A stretch of DNA of 64,000 nt from Torreya grandis (GCA_037957365.1 JARHVA010004229.1:199501-263500), one strand, 5' to 3'. Shown: positions 11,458 through 24,740, counted from the first letter of the stretch. Translations and numbers: made by a program. Notes: generated by a model not told the origin, from the letters alone.

Positions 11458-12336
11458 GTTTGGGTAGATTTGGTCAGATGTTTAGTGTGTCAGGTCAAGG
11501 GGAAACAAGCAAGGAAAATTTTTAACTCCCTCATGGGGGTTCAATCAAAAGTGTATGAAGCAATACATAATAGATATAATGTGATAGAAGAATAAATACA
11601 TAAAAGAACTATAGAATAAGTTATGTACTTATTTATAGTGGTCACTAAATGATAAGTGCCAGATTGATTGTCCTTATTAGGTAGTCTAAATCTAAATGCT
11701 TGATTAGAGAGAACATGTGAGTGTTGTTGGTCCTGAAGATCTTAGTTCCTAATCATGTTTGACTTACACAAGATGAAAATAAGATAAGATGTCAAAACAT
11801 GAATGTCAAAAACTTGAATTCAAGTAAGAATCAATTTTATTGATTTATACTGACCTAAACTTCAAGTTGGAGTTTGGTTTATATCGTTGATGTTGGTGAT
11901 CTTGACAACATCAGTCATGGGTTGACCAATATCGATAGCCATAGAGTAGGTAAAGCTTACTATTTTTGGCCTTTTTTCTATTGCTCTTTGTGCCAAGTGT
12001 GGCACTCCTTACAAAATGTTAAAAATAAGAGGTTAAGAAGGATGTAGTTGATTGGGAATTTAGTTTTGAAGTGAGAATAAGTCTTGGGTAGTTAGGATGA
12101 GGGGACTAGGTCTTGAGGTGACTCATCAGGTGATAATTAGTCATAAGATGAGGTGGCTAGGTAAGGTGACCAAAATGGTATTTAATTAACTTAATTAAGT
12201 TTTTAATATTAATTAAATGTGTGAGGGCTAAAATCATGGGTTAAGGAGGCTAATTGTTACTATTGAAAAATGGGCTAAAAGGGGTTTCGACATAGGGAGT
12301 TACATACATGTGTGTGACATAAATTTGGTGTCTACA
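10872..12336 (-). repeat. 5' LTR of the Tat element
   Basis: Bounded by TG (TGTTTCACTAAACTTT at 10872) and CA (..GGTGTCTACA at 12336). Read on the minus strand it starts TGTAGACACCAAATTTATG, a start common among plant gypsy LTRs, and ends beside the primer-binding site. The length is 1465 bp, including a (GA)n run. No second copy is in the window, so the borders rest on the TG..CA ends and the primer-binding site alone. Confidence 0.65.
11379..11454. repeat. (GA)n microsatellite, 38 units
   Basis: A perfect GA run inside the gypsy LTR. It generates a false open frame of alternating Arg-Glu on the plus strand (11365-11595). Confidence 0.97.
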
Positions 12337-12489
12337 CTCCATGATATTTTGACTAGGGATAATTGATTAAATATTTTTTTTGATTAAATTTTGTAGCTTT
12401 GGCCACTAGGTTAGAGGAATTTGATGTCTGCATTAAGTATGTAGGAATAAGAAAAAGGAAAATGAAGGAAAGAAACTACATCGAACATG

Positions 12490-13020
12490 TTTGTATCACT
12501 ATATTGTCATCTTAACCTCTATTTAAACCTTGAAAAAAATTTAGTTTCCTAAACATTTGTATGTCACCTTTGTTGACTTAATGGTTGTGTTAGATGTCTA
12601 GAATTCAAGATTGGTTGGTGAAACTTGTTATCATCAGGCCATAAGATCTTGCAAGAAACATCTGATTTATTTAGTGGCCAACTAATAGAGTTTTATATTG
12701 ATTTACTTAGATTGAAAGCTAGTGGGAAAGGAGATAATTGAACCAAAGAATAAACCACATAAGTCTACAAAATATTTCATGTGCCTTAATTGAGAATAGA
12801 AAATAACATCCCTTAATGAGGCATGGTTGGCAAGAGGTTGGTGGTTGGATAATATTGAAAGGTATTTATATAGTAGTTGAGTTACCTTAATTAGATTTTT
12901 TTTTTTGAATTCATAAAGGATTTGACTTAGAATACAAGAATGAGAAGAAATAGATAAGATCAATAAATTAGGAGATTCAAGTCTATAAAGATAAAGGATA
13001 GTGCCTAGATGGTCTAAAGG
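12490..13020 (-). pseudogene. Decayed coding stretch, family unknown
   Basis: An 86-codon open piece (12703-12963) extends in the same frame on both sides. Upstream it reads HLGTILYLYRLESPNLLIL; downstream it reads INIKLY, stop, LATK, stop, IRCFLQDLMA. The stretch has normal protein-like composition (HQPLANHASLRDVIFYS, QLRHMKYFVDLCGLFFGS) and few stops for such AT-rich DNA, so it looks like a former gene. I do not recognise the family. It begins about 150 bp outside the 5' LTR of the Tat element and has the same strand, so it may be part of an older element that the Tat element entered. Confidence 0.4.
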
Positions 13021-13299
13021 TTGATAGGTGGGTTTATTTTCAACTATGTTTTCTACTTTTCATTTGAAATGATTTGGTACATTCTTTTTCTTGGTCATCT
13101 TGATTTTAGGTGAATAATAGAAATTAGTTTATTCTACCTATTGTATTGTTTGCTCATCATTGATTATTGGATGCTATGTAGTGTTTTTTATTTGAGGACT
13201 TTGGAGAGGTTGTTCCTCATTTTCATGAAGCATTTTTATCTTATACATGTTTTTTATGATGTTGTGATGTTGGGGATGGTGCTTTGGGAGTAATATTTT

Positions 13300-13441
13300 C
13301 ATGATGGTAGTGTATCAAAGTACTCTTATTTGGGTCATAATGGAAGGTTGCTTGATCCTCCCATTAATGTCATGATGGCATTAGTTTAAGTCCTATTATG
13401 TAGGTCATAATGGTAGGTTATTCAACTCTTCTCTGATAATT
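13300..13441. repeat. Tandem duplication, 71-bp unit
   Basis: Two adjacent copies begin with CATGATGGTAGTGTATCAAAG (13300) and CATGATGGCATTAGTTTAAG (13371). Both carry GGTCATAATGG.AGGTT at the same offset. Confidence 0.7.
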
Positions 13442-15299
13442 GGAATGAAGTAATAGGGTAATAAAATGCTCTTATTATTTAATTACTTCTTATAGACCTT
13501 GTTAAGTTTTAATAACTCATTTTCATATCCTATATTATTGAATTCATTGATTCTTTTGAATGATCATTGGAATGATTGGTTTATATTATTAATATGGTAA
13601 TCCCTTTGCAAAGAACTAGGAATAGAATTTTAAGTGTTGCATGGTCTACCCTTGTGTTAAAAACCCTTAATTAGATTCTAATCCTTTTCAATTCCAAGTG
13701 ATATAAATATTCTTGGAGCTAGGAGTCTTGTGCTCTAGGGTGTTTAGAGAAGAAAATTGATGATGACAAAAGGTTGGGTGGGGATCCTTACTTCTAATGG
13801 CCAATGGGTGCTTAGAAGTAATCAAACATGTAATTAAAGACTACTTGAATTATTAATATTTGATCATACTGAGATATGTATCTCTCTTAGATTTATAAAA
13901 TGAATGATTATGATGTATCATTAACAATTAAAATATAGACTACTTGTATTACTATTAAATATGAATGTATCCTAGACATAATTCCAATAATGGGTTAAGA
14001 CACTTTTTTTTACTTATTATTTCCTAAGAGTAAAGACAAGATGTTGTAATAAGTTCTAGATTATAGGATCTTTGAAAGATTTCCTTATGTATCAAACTTG
14101 TTCAGTCTATTTAATCTCTTTATAATAAAGTTGGTAGATGATTTTTTGTCTTAGATCTTGATTATGAGTAATCTTTTTAAGTTTCAATCATCTCTGTTTA
14201 TCTAAATGGAATGAATTTAAATAGAATATATAATATTTTTATTGAAACTAATAATATAGTATATTAAAAATAAAAAACTAATGATGTTTTCTAGTTATGT
14301 GTAAGTGTATTTAGATCTTTTAGAAGTATTTTATTGTAAAATAAAATCCTCCCCTTTGGTCCTATTTCTCTCCTTATAAAATATAAGGGGTTAACTAACT
14401 TAATCCTTGTTGTAAGTAGTTCACATTTTTTTCCTCTCTCCTTATAATATTAATGGTTGGTCTAATTAGGCTTAGATTAATCAAGGACTGATTTGTATTT
14501 ATGTATTGAGCCTTGTATTATTATTTGAAATAACAATTAATATAAATCATAAAATATAGTTACAATGTGGAGGATTAGATGGATGGTTGTGGATGAATCT
14601 ATTAGGATTTACAGGGGAGTGGTTGCCTATCACAGGTTTATCCATCAAGTAGATTATTTAATAGCATTGATGAAGTTTATTTAATCTAGATCATCTATGT
14701 TAACCATATCCAGGAAAAAATTTAGTTTGGTTGAATGATTTCTTGTATTAGCTTATTTAAAGCCAATTTTTTAGCCTATCTTTTTGTTAAAGATTCATGT
14801 TTGTTTTGAAGTTTGATATAAATTGCTAAGTATTTTAGGAAAATATTTAACACATTTTTGAAAATGTTGGCCTTGTTTTTAGAGTGTATACTAAAGAGGG
14901 AATTACCTATCTTGTTTAAGTATTTGACAATGATGTACACAAGCCTTCATCTACCTTAGTTGAGCCTCAGATTTCTAAATCATTTATGAGTTCTATTTTG
15001 ACGTGATTCTTAGTCAATTTGTGGCTTTGGCCACACCTAATCTTACTAATGTCTATGCCTTATCCATTAATATAACTCTTTGTGCATCATTTTTACCTTT
15101 TTTTGTGATGCAATAATCCACTTAAACCTTGCCTTCAACATTTTTACACTAAGAATTGCCTCAACTATTTAGTTTTTGCCTTAACCATTTAAATTTGCCT
15201 GAGTCAATTTCTCAACACGAATGAGTCGATCAAAGGAAATTATATATCAATTTCCCATAAACCCAAGAGTTACATCATTGCGTTCTAATGTATGATCAA
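13442..15299. other. Anonymous AT-rich DNA
   Basis: No open frame, LTR end or repeat array is recognised in this stretch. Confidence 0.5.
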
Positions 15300-15725
15300 T
15301 TTTAGGCTAGTGGGATCCTAAGATACTACCAAATGGCATCATTTTGGTGACCTATAGTCCCAAAAAAATCATGTAGGAAGTTTTTTTCTATCCTAACATG
15401 ATCTTGGGATGTTTCCACATGGCATCATCCCAAAAACACATGATCCTAGATTTTATTTTACAAAGTGTAGAACCTCTAGACCAATAAGTGAATGATATAT
15501 TTCACATGGCATTGTCTCTACAACATGTGATCCTAAAATTAGATATACAAAAAGCTTATCTCTTGAAAAATAGGCTAGTAAGGTAAAACCACATGGAAAC
15601 ATCATGTTAATCCATAGTTTTGTTTAAGTCCATGTTGGAAGAAATACTTATTACTATTAGGCTAGTGGGATGTTGTCATATGACATCATCTTCGTAGACC
15701 ATAGTCTTGAGGTTGTAGGTGATTC
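15300..15725. repeat. Diverged repeats around a CATGGCATCAT word
   Basis: A related block recurs about four times at uneven spacing: CCAAATGGCATCATTTTGG, CCACATGGCATCATCCC, TTCACATGGCATTGTCTC and GTCATATGACATCATCTTC. Most are followed by a run such as AAACACATGATCCTA or ACATGTGATCCTA. The copies are too diverged for a clean period. Confidence 0.45.
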
Positions 15726-17037
15726 AAAAATTCTCATACCATCCTATGAGTAAGCAATAGGATACTACACAAAAATAAAGGTCCTTGAGAGCCTAAGAAA
15801 AATCTAATGTGGTTTAGAAGATTATAAAACCGTAATTTGATTTTCAAATGCATTATATGGGTTCTAATTTAAACTTGATAGCCATTTTGATGTATTAATT
15901 ACATAAATCTTCTACGTGAGCTTGATGATAATCTATAGTGTTGGCCAAACAAATCATGGCCATGGCCTTTGGATTTATGGTATCTTCCTATTATGGATTG
16001 GTGGGAGTGGGAGGGGTTGCATTAACATTACTATTAACACAAATTCCAATTTTTACTTATGTTTTTGGTTGGTAGTTTGTGTTTTGACCATGACATGGTT
16101 TTGTTTTTGAAAAAATTGGGCATGATACTTGCTCTATGAATTAAATTGGTATTGTGTTATGGTAATAAATAGAATGGTAATCCATTTTTTTATTATTAAG
16201 TAATATTAATATATTTGGAACTAACAAGAGTAGGTATGTTTCCACATAATTATTATTTCATAAAAAATAACATGTTATAGTTGGATAACTTTGGGTTTCT
16301 TATTGCTTTGTTGTGTGTTTGTGAGCATAGCTTGACTTATAATGTTGTTCATGGGTGCATGTCATTTGGTTATGAGTGTATCACTTGAAATGGATTAATG
16401 TAACCTTTCACATTATTTATATTATGATGATAAGTCAATCAATAGATAAAAATAAATCTATAATATTTGTTGATTATGTGAATGAAAGCCTAAAAGTGAT
16501 GATGATAGTGTTAAAATTATTTTGAATCTATACGATAGTAAATTTAAATGGATACATATAGAATTATTATTTTCTCTCATGATAGAAATCATTTGAATAT
16601 CTTAAACTGCTAACTACCTTGGGCACTTATATAACACTATGTGTCAATAGGGTTTAAAAGGTGGTGACTGTGGAGGTGGCCTTCTCTTAAAATTATAGAT
16701 ATGTATCCCTCTTTCAATAGACAGTGTGTTTGAACATATAGGTGAGAAATAATTATTGGCATGATTACAATTAAATTTTAATGCTAGGGTTAGTAAGGTC
16801 TAATTTCAATGACATATCACCCCCTTATGGGTGGTGAATATAAATTATCTATAAGTATGACTTATAAGAAGGTGAAAGTATCAAATATCTTGAAATCTTG
16901 AAAATTGATGTTCTATTAAAAATTATGCCTTGAAATGTCTAATGAAAATGTAGATGTTATGATGCATAAGTCACTATAGAATATTTAACTTAATCATGCT
17001 ACAACTATGCTATAAAATATAGTCAATATACTTAAGA
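15726..17037. other. Anonymous AT-rich DNA
   Basis: One 64-codon open frame (15916-16110, plus) lies here. It has no recognisable motif and no coding extension on either side, so I do not call it a gene. Confidence 0.5.
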
Positions 17038-17258
17038 AATTCTATGAATAGGACTGGAATCACCTCAGTAATCTTCTTAGTAAGGAATTCCATGAACTAG
17101 ACTTGAATTTCCTTTGTAATTGTCTTAGTAATGAATTCCATGAATAAGACTTGAATATATTTAGCAATCATATTAGTAAGGAATTCCATGAATATGATTA
17201 AAATTGCCTTGGTAATTAGCTTAGTAATAAATTCCATCAACTAGATTAGAATTATTAT
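17038..17258. repeat. 48-bp minisatellite, about 4.6 units
   Basis: Units start at 17038, 17086, 17134, 17182 and 17230, each exactly 48 bp until the last, which is partial. Each starts AATTCCATGAA or a close variant, and full units end TTAGTAAGG or TTAGTAATA. Because 48 is divisible by three, the minus strand keeps one frame through all units, with a 16-residue repeat ending FMEF or FIEF, and only two TAG stops over the array and its upstream extension to an ATG near 17310. Confidence 0.9.
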
Positions 17259-20200
17259 GGCATGGTGAAGTAATTGAAGAATATTGAATGATCTAATGGC
17301 TAATAAACCCATTTGTAATGGCTAATTTTTCCTTCTTCCCTTAAATGGCTCCTATAGCCATATAATGATCTTATTGTGATCTAGTTTGTGTTCATGTGCT
17401 TATCAAACTTATTTTAAGTTGTATATATCACTTGAAAACCAAAATTTTTTTCTTCTTAAATTTGAATATTTAATAAAAAATTAAATCATGGAATTATTTG
17501 ATGACTTTTTTTGTTGGATTTGATTCATTATTGAGTCTACATAGTCTCATTTTTTGATTTCACAAATAAATGACCAGTTTATTTTCTTAAAGTTACTATG
17601 ATGATTGTTTTTGATAGTTTTATGTGTTAGAATATGCATATATGTTTCTTAGGCAAAGTATAGGGGAGAAGAAGTAGCTTGGAACATAACTAGTGGGTTG
17701 TGATGGGAAACTATCACATAGGTTTAGGACCCCATCCTTACCAACTAGTAGACATGGTGGTTTTAGGCATTGAGGTGTTTCATTTACTTCTAAAAACTTA
17801 TTATGACTAGTGGATTGATATCGTGGGGGTATTTTATGTATTGATTCTTGGTTAGTGGATTGATGTCTTGAGGGCCACATATAGTATTTTACTTTTATGA
17901 TTGATACTAGATAGTGGAAATGACATTCCTAAGGACCTTCAACTAAATTATATTGGCATGTTGGTAGGGAAGTTGCACTCTCATGACTTAGGAATGGTAA
18001 AATATTTTGGAGGAATTTCACACTTCCCTCTAATACTATATAGGAATTTTTGTAATGAGAATATAATTTTAATTCTTGGTTACTTTGGGGTTTTAAGCTA
18101 TGAATGTGACACCAAACATTATAAATATAGGTATGGAACTTAAATGCTACATTCAATTTAGTTTATTACACTTTCACCCATAGGTTTATTACACTTTTTC
18201 TTAGAGTGGTGTGATTGAGATCAATCACTACTTACTACTCACTAATTCAATGAACATGGATATGATATCCATTATTTATTGGTGTAGAATGAGTTGAGAA
18301 AGGAAACAATTTATAGAAATGGAGGAAACTTATTCTCCCCAAGGGAAAAAATATGTGATACCCCATATATTATTGGTCATGCAATAAATGCTTGATATTT
18401 TGGATGAAATATTGTTAATAACACATCTAGAGGCATAATTTTATGACCACACTCCTCAACAAATGCCTAGGGTAGTTTAGAGACTTAAAAAATCAAATTT
18501 GACACCCTTTAAACAAAAAAATGGAAAACATACTACTATAAATCACTTTATAAAATGACATGAAAGGATTAAATAAAGAAAAAGTAATGATATGCCATGA
18601 GGTAGATAATAGACTAGGTTTGTTAGAATTTGATGGTCTGTATAGGCAAAACTTTTTAATGTTATGGATTTAATTGATTTGATGCTGTTTAAATATCCAT
18701 CAAAGTGTGTATATTTTAAGGTGTTTCATATGTGTGTGTATCCCATAGCCATTGTGCACATGATTTCCCCATAGGATAGTCAGATGCCAATATATATAAG
18801 ACTTCATTGTTATAAAATATAATTAATGTCAAAGGTTGATGGAATAAGACATATGCTATGTTTTATTCCTAGATAATGTTATTAAACTTAGTCTATTAGT
18901 TTTGATTATAATGTGATGGTGATACAAGAATAATTAAATTATGCAAGTGGTAAGTGTTGGTTTATAAATTATTGAATTAATACATTAGGTTATAATTAAA
19001 ATTATACATGTACAAGGTGATATATTGACCTCACTTAATAACCTTATGAATTTATTGATAAGATAATTACATTAGTTTAATTAAATGATCTATCATGATT
19101 ATGATTTCAAGATTCTTCTATTAGAATAGGAGGATATCATGGGTACAAAAAGTGTGTAGGAATAATTCATTGCCATTAAAGGAACAAGGACTATGCCGAG
19201 CATTATTACATCATGTACGATCTTATTTCTAACCCATATCTAGTCTTAAACATTACCAAATCCAAGTTGGATGACCTATATTAAATTTTACCATTTTATT
19301 TAGTCATGTCATGTATTAGTGGATTATAATCACTATTGGTTTGGTGGAACCACCTTTGGTTTGTTATCTTTAATACATAAGGATGAATTAGACCAATGCA
19401 TAAAGTGTCTAGTGACCAAAATTTAAACTTGTCGGTTAATTAGCTTTGACTCAAGCCAAGTGTTTGGAGGTGGGTTGACTTAGAAGAAACCATATGATTA
19501 TGCTAAGAGATGCCATGTTCCATTACAAACTAAAATGGTCATCTGTTATGAAGGTGTGGGTTGGCAATTGAATACACTTGTCACATTTTGAATGGGTTGT
19601 GATAAGAAGAGCATGCCTATTTAATATTAATTTCATTAAGTTTGGACATATTATTATCTATATTGAAAACCAAAACTATTATTATTATACTTTGTAGTAT
19701 CAATTATTTCAAATATTAGATTTAAATTTCACTATTATCATATTCTAATTTTTAATTTATTGGAATTACATATCATATATCATAGATTCCAATTTTAATT
19801 ATTTTGAAATTTAAAGTTATTAATCAACTAGTGGTCAATATTACTCTAGTTTATTGAAATAATCCAATTTTTTTAAATAATGGTTATGTAATTAATATTT
19901 CATTATGATGCAATCAACTCAAAATCAATGAAATGTTCCTCTACCAATTAAAAGTTGAGTTCATACAATCCTAAGAATGATAATGTTCTCAATGAAATCA
20001 AGTTTATTAAGTTTTTTATGTCATCATTGCTTTATGGAGGCTAATAAAATTGCTAATATCTTCTTCCTTCGCATTAAATTCCTCCAGTATACTCTCTATT
20101 GAATGTTTTGATTTAATAATTATATGGATGAGGGTTATAATAGAACCCTGTTACAATATTATACAAAAGATTATTAGCTTCATATAAGAATATATTATAT

Positions 20201-20819
20201 TCTTAGTTTCATAAGTGATAATATTATAATCTAATTTGTGTATTATTAGTGGTAAATAAGACTATATAAATGGTCTTTATACTTTTCACATTTTATACTT
20301 CACTAGTCATCAAAATTATTTGCAATTGGTATTTATATTTTTTGTAATTATTAAATCCTTACCCATGACACATAATATGAAGAATAATGAACATGATCAT
20401 GGTAAATTTGTGAGATGATCCCAATTGTTGCCTCAAGTTTTCACTACTCATAGTATTTTAATTAATCATCTTGTCCATCTACTTAATTTCTATGACTCTC
20501 TATTTATTGATTTATATTTTGACTTTTCACATGTATGTCATTATGGTTCACATGCTAGGTAGTTCCTAATACTTTGAGTTGATTCATGAAATTGGAATTA
20601 CCAAGGGAGTTGTATCTAGTCAACTTAACCATTTTACTCCAGCATTAGGCATTAGATACTTGTCCATGGGATACCATGAGAGACATCTATAGGTGGTTAA
20701 TGTCGCTGGTGATTCCAAATTCATCAATACATATAAGTATATACATATTTTATTCCAATAAATCAATTTTTTATCTTATTTACTATGAAAAAATATAAAT
20801 TTGAGGATAAAGATTTTTG
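17259..20819. other. Anonymous AT-rich DNA
   Basis: Short open frames at 17620-17880 (minus), 17901-18143 (plus) and 17929-18156 (minus) show no family motif. At 17805-17880 a GTGGATTGAT.TC.TG.GGG block occurs twice about 48 bp apart. At about 18164-18210 the word GTTTATTACACTTT is repeated with a 24-bp spacing. Nothing else is recognised. Confidence 0.5.
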
Positions 20820-20824
20820 TAAAT

Positions 20825-20960
20825 TAATAGTATTCTAATCATGTGTAGAATGGGCACATGCCCATTCTATAAAAGATAAGGAATAATATGAACATTCACT
20901 TTATAATTAATATAATTTAACACAATCTTAGGTGGATTCTTCATGGAGTATTATTTTATG
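20825..20960 (+). repeat. Single copy of the 142-bp satellite monomer
   Basis: TATTCTAATC.TGTGTAGAATGGGCACATGCCCATTCT, then AAGATAAGGAATAATATGAACATTC and, further on, CTTAGGTGGATTCTTCATGGAGTA. Order and spacing match the monomers at 46130-47500. Confidence 0.75.
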
Positions 20961-22116
20961 TGTCCATTTTACACATGGATACCTAAAAACTCATCCAAAT
21001 TTGCCACATGATACCCACCCATTCATCTAAAGCACCTGAAGACAAAATTCAAGGTGGCATATTGTTTTGATGTTTCAAGTTAATTGTACAAGTCTCATTT
21101 ATCCACTTATTTATGGCCTTCATGTAAATTTAAATAATTATACATTTCCCTAAGAAGTGAAGCACTATGATTTCACTAAGTTTCATAATCTTGATCACCC
21201 GAGTGTATGTCAGCTGATCCAATTATTACTAGTGTGCTAATTTTTTACTCGAGATTTCACCAAATGTCATAGTCCTACTCACCTAAAGCCTAACACAACA
21301 AATTTCACCTTTTTTATGCTCCATGCAAGTGGAACCCCTGAGTCATGATACATGTCTTCATACCATTAACTTGTTATAATTAAATCACTCAAATAATTAT
21401 TAAGTAAAATAAGGCAAACAAATTTGTTATAGGATGACACATGGTATCATCCCATCAATCTATTAGGGATGTGAGTAGTGTTTTTTATATGGTAATTATA
21501 AGTGAGTAGAATATTGAAAATAATCCTTGTGTCATGATCTTGATCATCAAAAAAAAAAAAAATCCAAATTTCATAGTATGGATCTTTGAGAAAATAGAAT
21601 GTCAAGATCATGACTAGTGTTATAATCCCATTAAGCCAAATTAAATAAGAACATAGTGTACTAATCAAAGAACTAGGCAATAATGGAATAGAAACAAACA
21701 ACCACATATTCTTGTGACATATGATATAAAGGTGAATGATGAATACATAATTTGTAATTATAAAAATGTAGAAAAAGTAAATATATAAAACTAATCTTAT
21801 AAAGCACCAAAAATAAAGGGGAACAATCCACATGACAGGAAAAGCCATAAAATTTTACAATAAATAAGCAAAATTAAAATATGAAAAGTAGAAATATTAA
21901 TAGATAGATAGATATTTTAATAACATAAATGAGACAAAAAATTCTTTAGGACCACAAATCAAAAGACATATCCCAAATTAAGGAAGTGAAATCTGATACT
22001 ACCACTTATTTGGATTAATTATGAAACTTAATGCATTTTGTTCGAAAAACCAATAAATATACATAGTGTATATAGTATAATGTGTTCACATAATAAATTA
22101 CTAAATATCACATGAA
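20961..22116. other. Anonymous AT-rich DNA
   Basis: A 133-codon minus-strand open frame at 21447-21848 is rich in Ile, Phe and Tyr with no family motif. Its length is unusual for this window, but AT-rich DNA of this kind gives such frames by chance. No repeat or element end is recognised up to the solo LTR target site. Confidence 0.45.
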
Positions 22117-22121
22117 TGAGA

Positions 22122-24740
22122 TGTTTTAGGTTTTTCAATGATGTTTCCAAGGTGACAAAAGATGTTGATGAGGTGTCATGTGTCTTATAATGACAATGAC
22201 AAAGTGTGCTTTAGTGTGCTTCAATGTACTTCAATGCTCTTGCACAGTTATTCAGTGTTTAACTTGGATAGGTATATCATGGATTTTATTCATGGTGTGG
22301 TCACGTTATAAACACCCTATGGAGTGTTATGATTTCTTGGGGCACTTATGTAAGTGAAAATAATTCATTAGAGTAGTCATATGTATGACTAGGTTCTTAT
22401 AGTTATCCAGGTAATTCAAGCTGAGTGAGTAGATTAATGACATCATATTTCACATGTGACCAAAGATTTTTATGAGGTTTCATGTGTCTTATAATGACAA
22501 TGACAAAGTGTGCTTCAGTGTGCTTCAATGTTCTTGCATAGTTATTCAATGTTTGACTTGGATAGGTAGATGGTGGATTTTATTTATGGTGTGGTCATGT
22601 TATAAAGAACCTATGGAGTGTTATGAGTTATTGGGGTAATTATGGAAGTGAAAATAATTCATTAGGGTACTCATATGTATGACTAGGTTCTTCTAGTCAT
22701 CTTGGTAATTCAAGCTAAGTGAGCAGATTAATGACATCATATTTCACATGCGTTAATGTTTCAAGATTACTTTGATACATGGATGAATTACCCAATGAGA
22801 TGTGATCATGTGATTTAAATTTTAGGTTTAGATATTGTGTGTATCAAAATTTATTAAGGTGCAAAGTTTGATTCTTAGTTAGAGTTCACTAAGTTTCCAT
22901 TCTTATCCAATTTTGCATTATCGAAGATCTACGATGAACATTTAATCAGATGATGAAGATCTATGCCTCGAAATTAATATGACCATATAAGGATCTAACT
23001 AATCAGGTGATCTTATTACATAATAATCTAATGGTGTGTATTAATTCAATATGTCAAAGTATGCTTAGAAGGCACATGAGCTTTCCAAGTGGTGCAAGCA
23101 TATTGACTGAATGCATGAGAGTGCACAAAAGGCACATAGAGCTTTCAAGTGGCATGATATCAAAAGTAAGGATCAAATATCAATGAGTATAATTAAATAT
23201 TTGAAGACATGAAGCTCATGAAGAGATCAATGGAGTGTATTTTTTTAAAGTTTCTAGGGGGCATGACATCAATACATGTGTCTAAAGCTTTATGATTTAC
23301 ACAATGACTATTGGAATTTAAATATTAAAATTTGTGAAAGAAAACCAATGATGGGTTTTTTAATCTATATCTTGAGAATATGGAAAAATTTGATGGTAGT
23401 GTAAAAGGTAAAGTTGTAGAGGATTTTAAGGGCCATCCAAAAAATTGTATTTAAGGTTTGATTGTCCATATAAATGTAATTATTATAGTTATAAGTTGAC
23501 TATTTGTTCATTCATAACACAAAATAATGTTTGAGTAAATTATGCATTTATAGAAGAGGGTTTTGGTGGGAATAATCACCTAGAGATGTCATGAGGGTAA
23601 TGTAAAGTAAACCCATGCATTTTAAATTAATATTATGTTCTCAATTTTCTTGTTGAAGTGCTAAAGGGGTAATAGGTCTCCAAGAGACCTATAAGGACTA
23701 CTAAGGCCTAATTAAAAGGTGTAGTTGCTTAAGTGTGACCCATGGATGCTAGGGTTGAAATATAAGGATTGTATTGAGCTATGTGTTAGTATGATATAAT
23801 TTCTAAGTGTTAATACAAGTATTATGGCTGACCTATAAGTTGATATTCATGAAGACTCTATAAAGAGTGAAGACAAGGTAATGGTTTCTAGAATTGGATG
23901 TGGATGTGTTGAGAGAGCAAAAGATAAATATGAAGGAAAGAGATCAGAGGGAGTGTGCTAAATGGATGGACTAAAGTATAGATCAAATTGAGGATGAGAA
24001 AATAATTCTAGAGTGATCTAAAAGATGTGTTTAGATGTATTTCTTGTATGAACAATTTTGAGACTGTGCGATGAGTTGAAAGAGAGAATAGAGTTGAGAA
24101 AGTGTGGAATTGAGTAAAAGAGAGAACATTTGGAAGAGAAGGTATAGGTTAGTTAGGACCATTAGAATGTGATAAATATTAGACATGTTTATCAGATCAT
24201 GTTGACAAAGATGAACACATAGGCCATTAGACCTAATAAGCCTAGAAGAGGCTGATTGAGCAAGTACACCCTAGAGTCTATTTTAGAGAGATAGAAGGGT
24301 GAAGAAGAGTGTAATCAAAGTAATTCCATCATCAAGTGTAGAAGACATTAGATCAAAGGTGGAGACTAGATCAAGGTAGTTGAGTTTGTTCTTGGTTGCT
24401 TAGGAGGTTAGTTTCTCCTTGTGGGATGGGTGTCTCACTAAATTAAGGGATGGGTGTTCCTTGATCAATTAGTGTTGGTGTAAATTTGGATTTTGTTATT
24501 ATAGGACTATAGTCCATTTTTCAAGTTCCATTGGGTTTTATTCCCCAAGAGGGTTTCCCATGTATATCATGTGTTATGTGTGTGATCTTGCTTATCTTTC
24601 TTATTCATTACTATAAAAGATGTGTATGCTTTATGAATGATAATGCTATTTGGTTAAGGGTTTGAAAGGATTGGAATTAAAGTTTAGAGTATCTAGCATC
24701 ACTAATTTATCCCCTCCCCTTAGTGATTGTACCTCTAACA
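22122..24740 (+). mobile_element. Solo LTR of the Ty1/copia family
   Basis: Starts TGTTTTAGGTTTTT and ends CCTCTAACA, and is flanked by a perfect 5-bp target duplication TGAGA at 22117-22121 and 24741-24745. It aligns with the reverse complement of the copia LTR at 34364-36320 along its length. Shared blocks include AAGTGAAAATAATTCATT at both repeat copies near 22350 and 22650, GGCCTAATTAAAAGGTGT near 23706, and GGGTTTTATTCCCCA.GAGGGT near 24534. No primer-binding site follows it and no internal region precedes it, so it is a solo LTR from recombination between two LTRs. It is longer (2619 bp) than the other copies, partly through an internal tandem duplication. Confidence 0.9.
22152..22751 (+). 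repeat. 304-bp tandem duplication inside the solo LTR
   Basis: Copy one is 22152-22455 and copy two 22456-22751. Each begins GTGAC.AAAGAT, runs through TCTTATAATGACAATGACAA, and ends TTAATGACATCATATTTCAC. The 34364-36320 LTR has only one equivalent of this segment, so the duplication is specific to this copy. Confidence 0.92.

Larger units (their letters stand above)
1370..12336 (-). mobile_element. Degenerate Ty3/gypsy retrotransposon, Tat lineage
   Basis: A long minus-strand LTR retrotransposon. From high to low coordinate it carries a 5' LTR (10872-12336), primer-binding site, leader, gag (8080-9640), Pro-rich linker, protease, reverse transcriptase, RNase H, a second archaeal-type RNase H, and integrase ending near 1370. 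The gag-PR-RT-RNH-aRNH-INT order, with an extra RNase H between the normal one and integrase, is characteristic of the Tat lineage (Ogre, Retand and relatives). Every domain has stops and small shifts, so no product can be made. The 3' LTR is not seen, so the left border given is the end of integrase rather than the element's true end. Lineage is well supported; the exact clade is not. Confidence 0.9.

Noticed and set aside
11365..11595. Open frame of repeated Arg-Glu on the plus strand
   Set aside because: It is made by the (GA)n microsatellite and has no other protein-like content.
15916..16110. 64-codon plus-strand frame with possible membrane character
   Set aside because: Too short, with no homology and no upstream or downstream coding signal.
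21447..21848. 133-codon minus-strand frame, hydrophobic
   Set aside because: It is an isolated AT-rich frame made mostly of Ile, Phe, Tyr and Leu, with no continuation or motif. Kept only as a note in the anonymous stretch.
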